Notes under the pieces: model-generated
Told to the model about the DNA's origin: nothing
What the model saw: the letters and a program-made list of their open reading frames with translations, nothing else
The model's database searches: none
Position numbers and translations under genes: made by a program
In this document: piece after piece, positions 24,228 to 35,473 of the stretch
How positions within the stretch are numbered: the first letter of the stretch is position 1
Layout of the letters: each line of letters starts with the position of its first letter
Assembly (NCBI GenBank): GCA_010015745.1
Contig: ML978166.1
Coordinates: 1 to 64,000 of the forward strand
Reading direction: 5' to 3'
Origin: Setomelanomma holmii
Taxonomy: Eukaryota > Ascomycota > Dothideomycetes > Pleosporales > Phaeosphaeriaceae
DNA: 64,000 bases

Positions 24228-25386
24228 TTATTCTGTGCAGTATGCAGAAAGAACGTTGGAGGCGAAAGCTTCAGTTCCAAGCTCCATGTGCATTTGACCC
24301 GAGCTGGCAGGCCCTATGATGACAGTCAGTGTTGGTACTGCAACAGACTTGACCATTAGGATTACTTACAGCAGTTCTTCAGATCGATGCGCTTTAGCAT
24401 ATGGAACCAATTCCATTCTGGCGCTGAGCCACGAAGCTTCGGTTCGAGATACACGAGGTCCTCACCACGGAGCTGCTCTACCTCTGCCGAATATGCGTAG
24501 AGCAAATCCCATCGAATGTCAAAATCCAGAGGCGAGCCGCCGATCGGGGTCGAGCCCGCACGTTCGTATGCCATGAACTGTTTAAAGCGCTCGAACTGCC
24601 CAAGGCATAGTGCGCGCTCATTACTGTTCGGTCGGCTGATAAGAGCAAGGACCATGAGAGGCAGCAAGGCGTATCTCAAGTAGGAAATGTCTTCGACAAT
24701 CGATAGGGCGAATAAGCTATTTGACGATTCCGCAAATGCTTCATTATTATGTCATACCGCCGTGTCCAGTGATCGAAGGCAACGGGCTCATTGATAGATC
24801 GCGGAGATGGCAGGGGCGAAGGTGCTCTAGACCATATTGGTTCGCTTGATTGTGATTCGGGCGATAAGTGCTCTAGACCGAAGTAGTCCTCCACCTCTCC
24901 CTCGAATTGATACCCCTCTGAGGCTTCATGCATACTTTGGAAAGCATCGTCCGACTGATAGTGAGTTGCGGGTTGGGATAGATCGGAGGTGGGCGGGGTA
25001 GGTGTGGGCGAGCGACTGAGGTGCGCCGGTATTTCTGGATCGGGAAGTCCAAAGTAGAGGTAACGCAAGGTGATGATAGCCAGCGCACCACACCAAGCAC
25101 TAAATACGAGGTTCCAGGTTTGTGTCTCTGTGGCAGACCTTGTAAAATGTTAGCTGCGATCTTGCAAAACACGATCATGGGTATTTTCTCACATTCGTCC
25201 GCCCAGGAAGTACGTCTTTCTTACGTCCTCAGTACCCTCTCCTGGCTGGAATCGAAGAACGTCGACGAGGATCCATTCGCGGGTGCACACATCAGCAGCG
25301 GAAACGCGATCATGCGCCTGGAAAATTGTCCGCGCGTACACTTCTGTGTCATAAGCCGCGCGCATCAGACGCAAAGGACCTGCAAC
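24228..25386 (-). CDS. Unrecognised multi-exon gene
   Basis: Four reading-frame blocks on the minus strand join through plausible GT-AG introns. The upstream block ends in RKTYFLGGRM and joins SATETQTWNLVFSAWCGALA through an intron with a GCTAAC branch site at about 25145-25193. A proline/serine-rich linker follows. A 41-nt intron near 24720-24760 leads to LFALSIVEDISYLRYALLPL and SRPNSNERALCLGQFERFKQF. A last GTAAGT intron (24314-24369) leads to a short C-terminus ending at 24228. The first exon is not found; a signal-peptide-like MHARLLALACSILG lies further upstream but cannot be joined securely. The final helical part resembles the regulatory tails of some fungal transcription factors, though no DNA-binding domain is visible. 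Function unknown. Gene reality moderate, exact ends uncertain. Confidence 0.45.
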
Positions 25387-27225
25387 GAAGAACTACTATC
25401 TGGACCTGACATTCTAACAGGGTTCAACTCAGGGGTCAATGCGTATGCATACTAGTTATGACCCTGAAGATGAAACTCCAAGGATTGAACATGCTAAAGC
25501 CAAAAGTCGAGCATGCATCCAAGGGGTCGAATGCTAAGGAAGAGCTAACAATGGACAATCAGCACGCGATACGAATCACGAAATGCAACCTGCCCTCTCC
25601 CGACTATTAGTGGTGCCTATGGTGAGGTGGACGCCCGCCGAGAATCATGGCTTCTTTTTCCACCGGCTGCAGCGCATCTTGAAACACCATGTCTCGCTCT
25701 AGTCAGTGGAAACCAATATCGTGGATGATCTGGACTTGCCAGGAGATCCAGGGGCTCCTAGCGGCCGCACCGTAGCCTGCATCAGTCAACCTCTACAGCG
25801 TACGCAGTCTATACCCGTCTGCGACCATAGGACAATACCCTTCCTCAACAAGAAGCTTGCAGCAACTCTGTCATTGAAAAGCAACGTGGGTTTTCCGGCT
25901 TCACCAGCAGCACTAACAAAGTGCCAGCTAGTTCTTGCGTTGCCCTGCCGGTTGCGTTGAGTGCCGGACATTGGGTAAGATTAGGACAGTGATGGGTTTG
26001 CGTCCGTCGTCGAAGGAACCAACAGTCCATCAACTAGGTCTTTCCATGCCATTCGTATCGTACCCATCGCTCACAGCCGTTCATGGGTCACCTTGCGCGG
26101 GTGTTGAAAATCCCTATCGTCCTGGATTCGGTTCCGGTAAAGTCGCGAGGTGAGCGCAAAGATGGCAATTATGAGGTCCCCTCGCTTCCATCCTCCTGAG
26201 CGAAGGGCGCAGAAAGAGGGTAGAATGATTATGAGGGCGGAAGAAGGTGAGGAATAACTGGTGAGTGGTGTTCTACGGAGAGAGTGCTGTACCTTCAATG
26301 CCGCAGGGAGACTAAATTTAGCGCCAGTGCTCGTGCACGAGAAAGCCGCTAGCCTTTTCGGAACGTGGATAACTTGCATGCCATTCCGTCCCACAACACT
26401 CGAACAACCCTGCTTTACGACTGTCATGAGCTTCGAAATTATGAATCACGCGAATTGACATGCGGAAGGCAAAGAAGTGTGGAAAGTACACGACCAACGT
26501 TGGTGATACACGCTGGAGTCCACATCGCAGAGCCACCCCAAATCTTGGCAGATTTTGAGTATATGTAAACAATGACCACACGACCAAAGGGATTCTGCTG
26601 ACGACTTTGTGGTTACCGTGTGGTATCTCGTATATCGAATCGTCCGTCACGGGAAACATTTAGGCCTCTCACACATCTGCAAGTCCCCTCAGCACCCGAG
26701 TCTAAATGTCGATGCATCGAAATCGTATAGAGCTCCTTTCCAACTTGCCCCATACAAGGGCCCATAGAATTTCATAGACCTATTTACTAAAGAAGGCCAA
26801 GAGAAACCAACTCGAGTTTGTGCTGTCAGCATTCCGCGCCCAAGTGGGATGAGCCAAGCGGCAATAGTCACCCACAATTCAATTCTATCGTCTCCATCGC
26901 GACTTCCCCATCGTCCATTTCTAACTAGCGGATGCTGATAAGCTCTCCGCAGAGCCGCTGATAGCGCTCATATCGAGGCAGGCACCACCAAAGCGGTGCA
27001 CGCGCGGTTTGCAAACTTCACGCTCTTGCCCTCTCACGTTTGCCCTCACTCTCATCACCCACCAAGCTTAGCGCCGCAAATTGCTGGCTCTTCTCTTCAA
27101 GCATATAGAAGCCTCGTTCCTCGACCCTCCTTCCCCTTCGTCTTCCACGCAACTGGACTCCAATTCCACCTATATACCCGTTGTACCTGTCGGACACATC
27201 AACAATCCCTTTGACTCACATCAAA
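25387..27225. other. Gene-poor stretch
   Basis: About 1.8 kb with no supported gene. It may hold the missing first exon of the minus-strand gene at 24228-25386 and, at its right end, the promoter of the secreted-protein gene. Confidence 0.4.
27171..27176 (+). promoter_or_regulatory. TATA-like element of the small secreted protein gene
   Basis: TATATA lies about 50 nt before the ATG at 27226, in a pyrimidine-rich leader usual for well-expressed fungal genes. Confidence 0.3.
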
Positions 27226-27787
27226 ATGTCTCTCAAACAGGTTGTTGTCTTCTTCTGCGCTCTCTTCATCAGCGTCGCCGTGGCCCTGCCAGAACCCCAC
27301 CAGGGTATGGTCGACAACGCGCATGCCCGCGATGTTGGCGTCGTTTATGGCCAGAAGAACTTCAAGGGCGCCCAGAAGTTCGTCTTCGAGATCAAGGACG
27401 ACCCGACCGCGTGCCAGCCGCTGTTAGTACCTCTCCACCCTCCTCTGCAATCTTATACTAAGTGGCACCAGCAACGGCGTGAGCGTCATGTCAATTCAAA
27501 TCTGCAAGTCCGACATCCAGTGCAACTTCTACACTGTAAGTACTCTCATCTTCGCCTCCTCCATGACTGCGACTGACACGTTTTAGGGCACGAACTGCGA
27601 GGCGAGCGCCACCAACTTCGCCGTCGCGGTCCCCTGCGGCGACGCTCCCGATGTATCGACTCCCAATGGCAACAAGTTCAATCGGTACCGTTGCGGCAGG
27701 GCTGGTAAGGTCGGCCAAGCCAACCAGACGGTCAAGACCACTCCCCACTCCTCTCCCAGCGACTCTAGTGCGATTATGGACAACTAG
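27226..27787 (+). CDS. Small secreted cysteine-containing protein
   Basis: Three exons (27226-27422, 27472-27535, 27587-27787) with 49- and 51-nt introns give 153 residues. The N-terminus MSLKQVVVFFCALFISVAVA is a clear signal peptide. The mature part has six cysteines, in TACQPL, ICKS, QCNF, NCEAS, PCGD and RCGR, enough for three disulphides. The pattern VVYGQKNFKGAQKF ... QCNFYTGTNCEAS resembles the repeated strands of beta/gamma-crystallin-like secreted proteins. That is a suggestion from spacing, not a firm family call. The C-terminal 30 residues are serine/threonine-rich. The protein is probably secreted; it could be an effector-like or cell-wall protein, but no role can be assigned. A GTATGT follows the stop directly, so a 3' UTR intron is possible. 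Confidence 0.75.
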
Positions 27788-28404
27788 GTATGTCAGGACC
27801 GCCATGCTTGACATTGCCAACTTCACATACTGATTACTAAGCAGGACTTGCCTTCGCCTCAGCCCATTCCCCTCGCGTACTAGTCCTTCAGTGTCCGACA
27901 TGTGTGAAGAATGGTTGGCTAGAGGGTCATGGTGGAGACTGTCGGGTCCTGAACGCCTGTGGATTACAACAGGCTTCGTTTGACGGCATGTAATGCACAT
28001 GGCGTCAACTCGGATCATCTTCGAGCCCACATATCCTATCATATGCAAAGATACTATACACGTCCTACTTAACCTTCCTGCTCGCCACATGATGCTCCTG
28101 AATGCTGGGTGTGAGTTCAGTTTCATACCAATCTCATGTCTCATCAGTATATGCTCGAGCGCCCACGTGGAGGAAATCAGATTGCGTCCTGCTGTAGTGT
28201 GAACAATTGAGCATGTAGTATACCGCACTGAAACGCCCCGATAAGCGAACAGACCATATTCCCGCCGCAATGTGCGCGCATGAGCGTACTGCGTCATCTT
28301 CTAAGCATCGTCGCAAATCATCAAGAACATAATCGCATGAGCTGTAAACGCTTTGATTCAAAACTATGCATGTGTGCCATCGATCAAGCAACTCACATAC
28401 ACGC
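27788..28404. other. Spacer between convergent genes
   Basis: About 0.6 kb between the 3' ends of two genes for secreted proteins. It should carry both transcription terminators. No gene seen. Confidence 0.45.
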
Positions 28405-29117
28405 CTAGATTTTGGCCTTTGCCCCCTGCAACGGCACCTGCATACCTTCCTGAATCTCCATCCTCGGACTTGGAATCACCGCCGCACCTTCCCTCTTCGG
28501 CAAGTCCACCAGCCTCTCCCACAGCAACAGCAGCTGGATATGGCCTGGCGTGATACCCATTTGTTGCGAGCCCCAGCGGTACTGCCATAGCGATAAAACC
28601 TCATTGGATTCTGGTACGCGCTTGGCATCGTAGTAGCATGCTATGTCGCCGAAGCACAGGAAGACGTAAGGGAAGCCGTCCTGTGTTGCATCAATAAATT
28701 TCGCGAGGGGTAAGTGAGGTGTGATGGGGGGCGTACGATTGTGTATAGTTCATCGTAAATATCAGGTGTGTGTCGCGTGCCACAATTCCACGCAAAGTCG
28801 TTTCCGCCGTAATGGCTGTCTGTGTTGCGTTCTTGTGTGTCGTCTTCAAAGGTGCAGTTTCCATATTTGCTGGAGAGTGTATATGGGTAGTCATCTAGAC
28901 GCGAGAAGACGCCACATGCTGAGGTAGAGTTTACGCTGATGATTTTGCCGTGGTCGTTTAGGCACCCGATTTTAGACTCTGGCGTGGCGGTGCGCCAATC
29001 TTCGGATTGGAGAACGTATATCTTGCCGATGCCTGTGAAGTCCTTTTGTTGTATGCCAGCTTGTACGAGGGGCGCGAGGAAAAGTAGGGTGAGCGTCGAA
29101 GGAAAGGTGAACAACAT
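28405..29117 (-). CDS. Secreted protein of unknown function
   Basis: Two exons, 28737-29117 and 28405-28680, with a 56-nt intron (GTACGC ... ACACAG), join in phase 0 to give 218 residues. The signal peptide is MLFTFPSTLTLLFLAPLVQA. The mature N-terminal half has GIGKIYVLQSEDWRTATP, GCLNDHGKIIS, ACGVFSRLDDYPYTL, GNCTFEDD and WNCGTRHTPDIYDELYT, with paired cysteines and N-glycosylation sites. Exon 2 reads DGFPYVFLCFGDIACYYDAK, adding two more cysteines, then a proline/glutamine-rich tail. I know no named domain with this arrangement; it resembles orphan secreted proteins of plant-associated fungi. It lies convergent to another small secreted-protein gene. Intact. Confidence 0.75.
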
Positions 29118-30832
29118 GGTTGGATGAGTCCCGTCTTTTGGTTCCGAGTATTTCGAGATCCGCGATGACGATGACGAAGTCGCAATACTCCTAGCTCTTT
29201 ATACTTGTTCGCTCTCTGCACAGCAGCAAGAAAACAAGCTATCACAAGCAAGGCAAGGCGACACCCGCTGTCCAACGACTTATCGAACCACGCGTCTCGT
29301 GCTCTTCTCGCCTCAATCCGTCCCCGACCCTGACCCTCCTGCACAAATCAAATTACTCTTTGCAGCTCGACCCCAGATCTTCGCAGGGAACTGAGTACCG
29401 GATCCCCTCTTTTATCAGTGCGTAGGCGCGCAAAGCGTGATTCGCTTCCAGACACAGAGCCTGTCGTTAGCGGAGAAATTTCCTCAAAGAACGGTTGCTT
29501 TAATATCGATGCGGTGTCGTGATGGGTCATGGAGAGCGCGAGGCAAGGGGAGGTCAATTTGCAAATACGTAAGATGCCGACCGCGCGGATGAACAGATTG
29601 CAGTGAGCCTGCGGCCGTTGTGTAACTGTGCGGCAGGATGCGCCACGTGCTTGGAGAAGGGCAACACGGGAAATCAACGAGGCGATGGTGTTATTCGGGG
29701 TAGCATGTGTGCGAGCCCATTATGTTGCTCTGCGGGGAGTCCCTTTTAGCCAGGAGTAAGGGCAGTTGAGCAAGATGATATCTGCCAGGAATCGGTCAGC
29801 GGCGATGTCTGTGTTGGGAAGTCGGAGTGGATGTGTATGAGATGGTGCGCTAGACAGAAAGCGGGATGGTGGCGCTGCACGAAATGTGAACATCCGGATA
29901 GGTTGTACCACAAAATTTCTTCCACTATCTACAATCAGAACTGCCTGCCTATCTCGCAAGCGAAAGCCAACCCGAGTAGCGGAATTGCGTGTTTCCCAGA
30001 ACCATCGTCCTACAACAATACGAGTGTCGATGAACTAGCCACTAAGTTTCAGCCGGAAAAGGCAACTGGTGGATCAACAGCATCGTCTGTGACCTGGCGG
30101 CGACAGTATACACACCAGGACCTGTCTCTGCGCACAGCACTACTCTCGAGCCCCGAGTGTCGCGAAACGCAAACCTTCACAGTAAATATAGCTCCTAAGT
30201 ATTGGTGGGGATGTTTCCAAACATTAGCCTGTCTCATTCAAGGAGCCCCTCCATCGCAGCGAGCACCATCACTGAACATAAGAAAGCCCACGTATCCACG
30301 TATCCCATTAACATGTACAATGCACGATTTACGATCAGCAATCTCCACGCCTGCATGAAGTCCGAAGTCTTGCGCAACCTTTACGCCACGACGAACACGA
30401 ACGCTTGTTGATCTCCCGCACGATCGACAGGGCTGTGGGCCTCCGAGGCTGCATATGGAATAGTGCGCGCATACCTTGCATACGACGACGATTGCGATGG
30501 TGTTCTGTTTCGAGTCCGGAGCCGATGGATGGGGCTCTGCGAAAAGGACACGAGGCACGACAGCACTGAAAGAGAAGGTATTGGTTGGCTTGGGTGGTGT
30601 CGTGTCTGCTATGGTTCGCTTAGTCGACATGCCATTCAGGTTGATAGCCTGCGCAAAGCATGTCGTGTCTCCAGTGATCACCACACCATGCACGTCGTCC
30701 CGAGAAACCCGGTTAACAGACTTTGCGGGGAGACTATGGACATCTCTGGCCACTCTGTGCTTCGCACCATTTCATCTACCTGAGAAGTCGTGGCGCAAAG
30801 TCTTCCCGCCGCCGTGCAGTCACAACCGCTGC
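29118..30832. other. Intergenic stretch
   Basis: About 1.7 kb. A TATAAAG on the minus strand at 29197-29203 lies 80 nt before the secreted-protein start. Overlapping frames on both strands at 30238-30832 are long by chance (GC-rich) and lack domains. No gene is supported. Confidence 0.4.
29197..29203 (-). promoter_or_regulatory. TATA box of the minus-strand secreted protein gene
   Basis: TATAAAG read on the minus strand, 80 nt upstream of the ATG at 29117. Confidence 0.4.
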
Positions 30833-31750
30833 ATGTTGCGGAGATACGTGTCACCGCGTACGCCGTGGTACCATACTTTCAAACAACTATTACAACGCCT
30901 GGTTGAAGGACCGCAGCAAAGCCAACCTCCGTTCCCGTTCTTTAGGCTCCCGCTCGAGTTGCGGAATTTGGTGTATTTGCACGCCAGCCTTGGGAATACT
31001 ACGCATGACATACAAGTTGTGCCGCCGGGGAGAGCCGGACGACGTGAGTGCGATGATATAGCTGCGCCAACGTTTCGAGTGCAACATGATGCTTGCAGAC
31101 GCCATGCAGATACCCGGAGATTGGACCGCACTGAAGCAGCGACCACATATCCACTCGACGACAACGGCATCATCGCTATGCATGGTGCAGTACCGCCGAG
31201 GAACCTACTGTTGGTCAACAAGCAAATGTACGAAGAAATTACAGAGTTGTTCTGGAGCACGACAGCGTTTGAGGTCCAGCCATTGACCCCGAATGATGCG
31301 TGTTGGCGGCTGGACCAGAGTCTGCAGCCGACGTATGAGGCCATCGCAAAGTCGAACTTTGCGACGCGCTTGAGGAAAATGCGCGTCAGGATTCATATTG
31401 CGCGGTTTGCGATGGGGAGGCAGTGCAAGCGATTCGAGCATGTAAATGCGCAAGTGTGCACATTCGAGGAGATTGGGCTTGCGGAATGCGTCGAGAGGCT
31501 TACACCGTTGGCGGAGGAGTTGTCTAAAGTGCTGAAGGAGACTGCGGCGACTTTGAGGGTCGTGGAGGTGACTTGGGTAGACGACTTTGCTGATGATATA
31601 GGAGAGGATGACTTACAATTGCGAGCGAAGGTGCTTGAGCCATATACGACATTGGAAGGGGTGCGAGTGAGGTTGTTCAAAACGGCAATAGCAGAGCAAG
31701 GAAGGGGTGCGGTAATGATGATGGCGAGGCAATCATTAGCAAGACAATGA
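30833..31750 (+). CDS. Fungal orphan protein with F-box-like/2EXR-like start
   Basis: Single exon, 305 residues from the ATG at 30833. The frame is open further upstream, but that part has no protein-like character and the chosen start leads directly into FPFFRLPLELRNLVYLHAS. This opening, followed by NLLLVNKQMYEEITELFWSTTAFEV, is the layout of the many fungal proteins in which an LP-x-E-LRN-x-(I/V)Y element precedes a second conserved helix. The rest is helical and charged (RLRKMRVRIHIARFAMG, ECVERLTPLAEELSKVLKE). These proteins are thought to act as adaptors, but their role is unproven. No lesions. The gene at 8370 begins with a similar element. Confidence 0.65.
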   Translation: MLRRYVSPRTPWYHTFKQLLQRLVEGPQQSQPPFPFFRLPLELRNLVYLHASLGNTTHDIQVVPPGRAGRRECDDIAAPTFRVQHDACRRHADTRRLDRTEAATTYPLDDNGIIAMHGAVPPRNLLLVNKQMYEEITELFWSTTAFEVQPLTPNDACWRLDQSLQPTYEAIAKSNFATRLRKMRVRIHIARFAMGRQCKRFEHVNAQVCTFEEIGLAECVERLTPLAEELSKVLKETAATLRVVEVTWVDDFADDIGEDDLQLRAKVLEPYTTLEGVRVRLFKTAIAEQGRGAVMMMARQSLARQ

Positions 31751-32012
31751 CGACCGAGACTCAGAGGCATGAGAACTTGATTTTTAATCAATCGCAGCCG
31801 GGGTGACCATATCCTAGGCTTATTCTTGTGTGTCTACTTGCGATTTGAACCTTTCCACCTACTCCGAGCCGTATATGCATGATGAAGCAGTCAGGCTCAA
31901 CCGAGAGGCGCGCCAACAATATGTTGAACACTGTCCGTGTTCACCAACGTGGCCGATGATTGTGCTCGACGCGATCTTCCATGATATGTGCCTACCGATG
32001 CTCAAAGAACGC

Positions 32013-33109
32013 TCAAGGTTGCTGGGTAGTTCTGGATCCCTCGAGTTTGGGGATCGACCTTGGCTTTCCATGACCAAGTCGGCAGGCGACATCACGTATA
32101 CCGTGACGTTTGCGCATGCAATCAAGACACAGCGGCTTGACATGGTCGTTGGCAGCAACGAGTGCTGTGGCGACATCTTGGTTCAGGTCTTTCGCCTGCT
32201 CGAAGGCGCAATCGTCATGCTCGGTGCATGTGACGATATCCACCATTCGCTCAAGAGTTGCCGCACACTCCGCATACTTCGACACGGCCAAAGAGTTGTC
32301 CATTGGTATCTCCGCATAGGCGAGGCTCATCAGATATAACTTGATTGCATGACCTGCGTGAGGGCAGGTAGAAGCAACTAGCTCGTAATACTTCTTTGGG
32401 AACAGTTTCTGCCGCGAGGCACTGATGCGCGCTTTCTTTTGGTGCCTCATCTCGTCTGTGTTGAAAATTAATACTTTGGAGAACACGAGCAAGCGTACTT
32501 GGAGGTCTCAACTTACCCAGGAGAGCGATAGGGGATGAAGTCCACACCATGTGTCACAAGTGGATAGCTGAATGTACCCGGGCGGTCCCGTATGATACGA
32601 AGGCTCACTTGTTCGAACTCGTGGAAAAGGTCGAAGACGTAGGTGATAAAGATCAGCTTTTCGAAGAAGGGGTGCCCAGGACTTGCGAGTCTCTGCGCCA
32701 CTTGGACCCTGCTCCAGGATTGCACAGCTTCAGTGCACTGGTACGTATCGCAGGCGATCGCGAGGTCGGCTAAATGGGTGAGCGCAATCGTCTCTGGTAT
32801 GTCGGAGATCTTCATGTGTGTGATTTTGGCGAGTAGCATGATAGAATCGGGGTTGTCCTCGCGTAGCGCGACCTTTTTCGGAGATGGTGCAGAGAGATCT
32901 TGACCTTCAGTGAAGTTTCCGTTGAACATAGCCTCGAATACCCGCGACGCAAGGCTCAGGACGTGCGACGATACCAGTAGTGTACACGCTGGCTGCTGCT
33001 CCTTGAATAGCTCAAGCAGTGCGTCGCCACGCTTAGCGATAACCTCGTCGGTCGGCATTGCGTATTCGGCCTCTGCACGAGTCTTGTTTCTTGGGGGCCC
33101 TGCCATCAT
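32013..33109 (-). CDS. BTB/POZ-domain protein (splice junction uncertain)
   Basis: Fungal BTB proteins are protein-protein adaptors, often thought to work with cullin-3. Exon 1 (about 32515-33109) encodes the BTB core: LLVSSHVLSLASRVFEAMFNGNF near residue 45, then VALREDNPDSIMLLAKITHM and LADLAIACDTYQCTEAVQSW. The second coding block (about 32013-32480) reads DEMRHQKKARISASRQKLF and continues with several cysteine/histidine pairs (CTEHDDC, CLDCMRKRH) to the stop at 32013. The obvious donor GTAAGT after IPYRSPG and acceptor CAACACAG do not keep this frame. A GTGTGG donor just after PLVTH would. So either a non-standard donor is used or one base is lost. Family call firm, gene model provisional. 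Confidence 0.65.
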
Positions 33110-34205
33110 TCTGTAGTTTTGTTAGCAGGGACTTGGGCGAGTAACACAATTTTGCATTGCATCCGCTTGATGCCGGCGCAAAGGATGCACAGGTTTCGTG
33201 AGCGATCCGCAATGGGGTGCAATGGATGTGGTCGCTATCGCGGGAAGTACGCGGATGAGCGCCGGACTTTGACTTTTGTTGATCGAGTCATGGCCCGTGA
33301 GCTGTTGTGGTGAAGTGAAGGTGCGCCCGCTTTGAGCTCAGCGCGTCTTCACCAGACAGCTTTTGCTGTGTGGATAAACAATATTGTCTGCTTGCAGCGG
33401 GAAGTTTATCGTCCCATCATGTTGTTTTAGCTGTATCTTCTTGCTTCTCAGGTAGCTGTTGATATGAAGCATAGTCTTGCGTTGTATCTTTGCCTGGCGC
33501 AAGAGGTGAGTATAGGATTGTCATTATTGTACTAGATACGCTTCCGGGAATTTGCAAATATCGCTGGCTCGCGTTTTTGAGATCAAGGGACGAGATCGAT
33601 CAATCAATGAGGCAGCGAATGATGGAAGCCAACGCAAGAGCCTCAAAATCGCACTGCATTGAAGTAGGTGTCCACGATCATGGCAAGGCGGTAAGACGGC
33701 GGACCAACAGATAAAGATGTGAGTACGATCGAACACGCATAAAATCTCGAGATGAGATAATAGCAGAGAAATGTTGGCTGAGCAAGCGAAAAGACGCAGC
33801 ATATACTCTCCATCAGATATGCTGCGTTCATCTCGCTCGTCATTGGCTGCTGTGCCGCCCTTAGAAGTTAACCGCGCCGCACACACCTTCCCTGTCACAA
33901 TGCCGAGTCCAACGAACCACAACAGCAGTGCTACCGCGCTTGAAAGTCGATGCCCGAAATAATAAATTAACCGTTCGGAACGGCCCAGGCACGGCGGGTC
34001 AGAGCCCAGCACGGTGGTAAACATGCAGCTCATCAAACGTGGCGAGGCGGACTTGCTGAGCACATGCGGCGCAGTAAGGTGCGACACAAGAGACAAAGAA
34101 CGTGGCTGTCCTGAGGAAGGGTACGTTGGTACTTGAACATTTTGGACGAACGCACCTCTTTTCTCGACGTGCAACTTCGAGCTGCTTCTCGCTCAAGCCG
34201 TAAGA
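33110..34205. other. Stretch with one possible small membrane protein frame
   Basis: A minus-strand frame (within 33524-34174) contains a hydrophobic span, SSAVALLLWFVGLGIVTG, followed by a basic and acidic loop. It lacks a clear start and end and I cannot identify it. It may be a small membrane protein gene or chance. Confidence 0.3.
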
Positions 34206-35054
34206 ATGAACAGCCTCATCATCCTGGTTGCCTTGCCTCTACTCGGCCGGGCAGCGTTTTCAGATCGACAGCAGAAGCCGTTTGTAGACACAAGAACTGA
34301 TGTCGTACTACCGCTAATCGTGAGTATCTTGCTAGAGTCACCAACGATGTGCGTGGCTGACCATCGTATAAGCTCGACGACAAATTGCACTACTCGTTCC
34401 AGCCTGTCTCCGAGGTGTCTACTGCTGCATCGCTCGAGGCATTACAGACCGTTCACAGCTTTGCTTCTGTAGAGGCTATACAGACTGTGACCATCGACGT
34501 GCCCTTGGATTCGTCAATCTCAGGCACCGTCGCCTTCAGCCAATCGAGAGCTCAATACGAAACCTGGTTTGACGAGGCTTCGTTTTTTACATGGTCGCCA
34601 AAACATGCGCGAGATTCGAACATACCCTTAGGAGACATCGGCATTCGAAAAGGTGGAATGGTGGGCATACCAGCGGTTTCCGCCTCGTTGACGCTCGACA
34701 CGCCATACATCTATATCCCAACAGAAATCTTTGCCATTTTGCTGCAAGCAACTCGTACTTCAGCTGAACAAGACTTCGCGGTCGACTGCGGAACTCGACA
34801 TTTTCCCTGATCTTGTATTCGGTCTGGACATAGGCGACTCAGATGAGGACCAGGAGGAAGAGCCGAGGGACGAGATCGTCGTCGCACCCGAACAGTATGT
34901 TTTGAAACGTGAAGCGGACACGTGCGACCTGTCGGTCAGGAGCTTGGACGAACGCACACATGGTAGCGGCATTGCTTCGTTGGGCTGTGCGGCGATTCGT
35001 GGGAGGAAGCTGGTGCTGGATTGGGGTAAATCCAGACTGGGATTTGGCCGATGA
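34206..35054 (+). pseudogene. Aspartic-protease-like (A1 fold) secreted protein, frameshifted
   Basis: The start at 34206 gives a signal peptide (MNSLIILVALPLLGRAA). An intron (GTGAGT ... ATAAG, about 34319-34373) leads to the second exon, which contains LGDIGIRKGGM, SLTLDTPYIYIPTEIFAILL and, after a break, FPDLVFGLDIGD, EIVVAPEQYVL, and GCAAIRGRKLVLDWGKSRLGFG. This is the C-lobe pattern of pepsin-type enzymes. The frame breaks at about 34788: VDC reads into a stop unless one G of TGCGGAACTC is removed, after which ELDIFPDLVF continues. The C-lobe catalytic triplet DTG/DSG appears as DTP, and no N-lobe DTG is visible, so even the repaired product would probably be inactive. A non-catalytic relative that later decayed is the best reading. 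Confidence 0.55.
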
Positions 35055-35473
35055 TCTTGCTGTGAGTTTCGTAGCTGCACTTTCGGCGCCGATCATGTTG
35101 TATGGGTTGCTTTCGATGGCTGCTGGACTTTCAAGTCGCCTTTGCGCAGCGCTTTTGTGCGACATTTGCTTCCTGTATATTAGTTCATCAAGAGCGGCTA
35201 TGAAACCCAAGTTCATGATTCCAGATTGTAAGCATACTTCGAAAAGCGAGAAGTTGGTGGTGCGCTCTTCTCATGTCGCGAAAGATCGCAGCTTTCGGCA
35301 AGCTGCACCTTTCGTAGCTTCAGACAGCGCATTCCGCAACTTGGAAATTGTCCAGTCCTCGTTTGGCGAACAGCTTTGAGATCGCTTCTACTCCTCATGC
35401 AATTCTTGCATCTCTTGTGCCATACAAACTTGACGGGTCTCCTAAGCCTACTCTCTGTCCGTAGCCTGCGATT

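Noticed and set aside
30238..30753. Minus-strand frame of 171 codons with several cysteines
   Set aside because: Overlaps another open frame on the plus strand, no recognisable fold or splice support; probably GC-driven.
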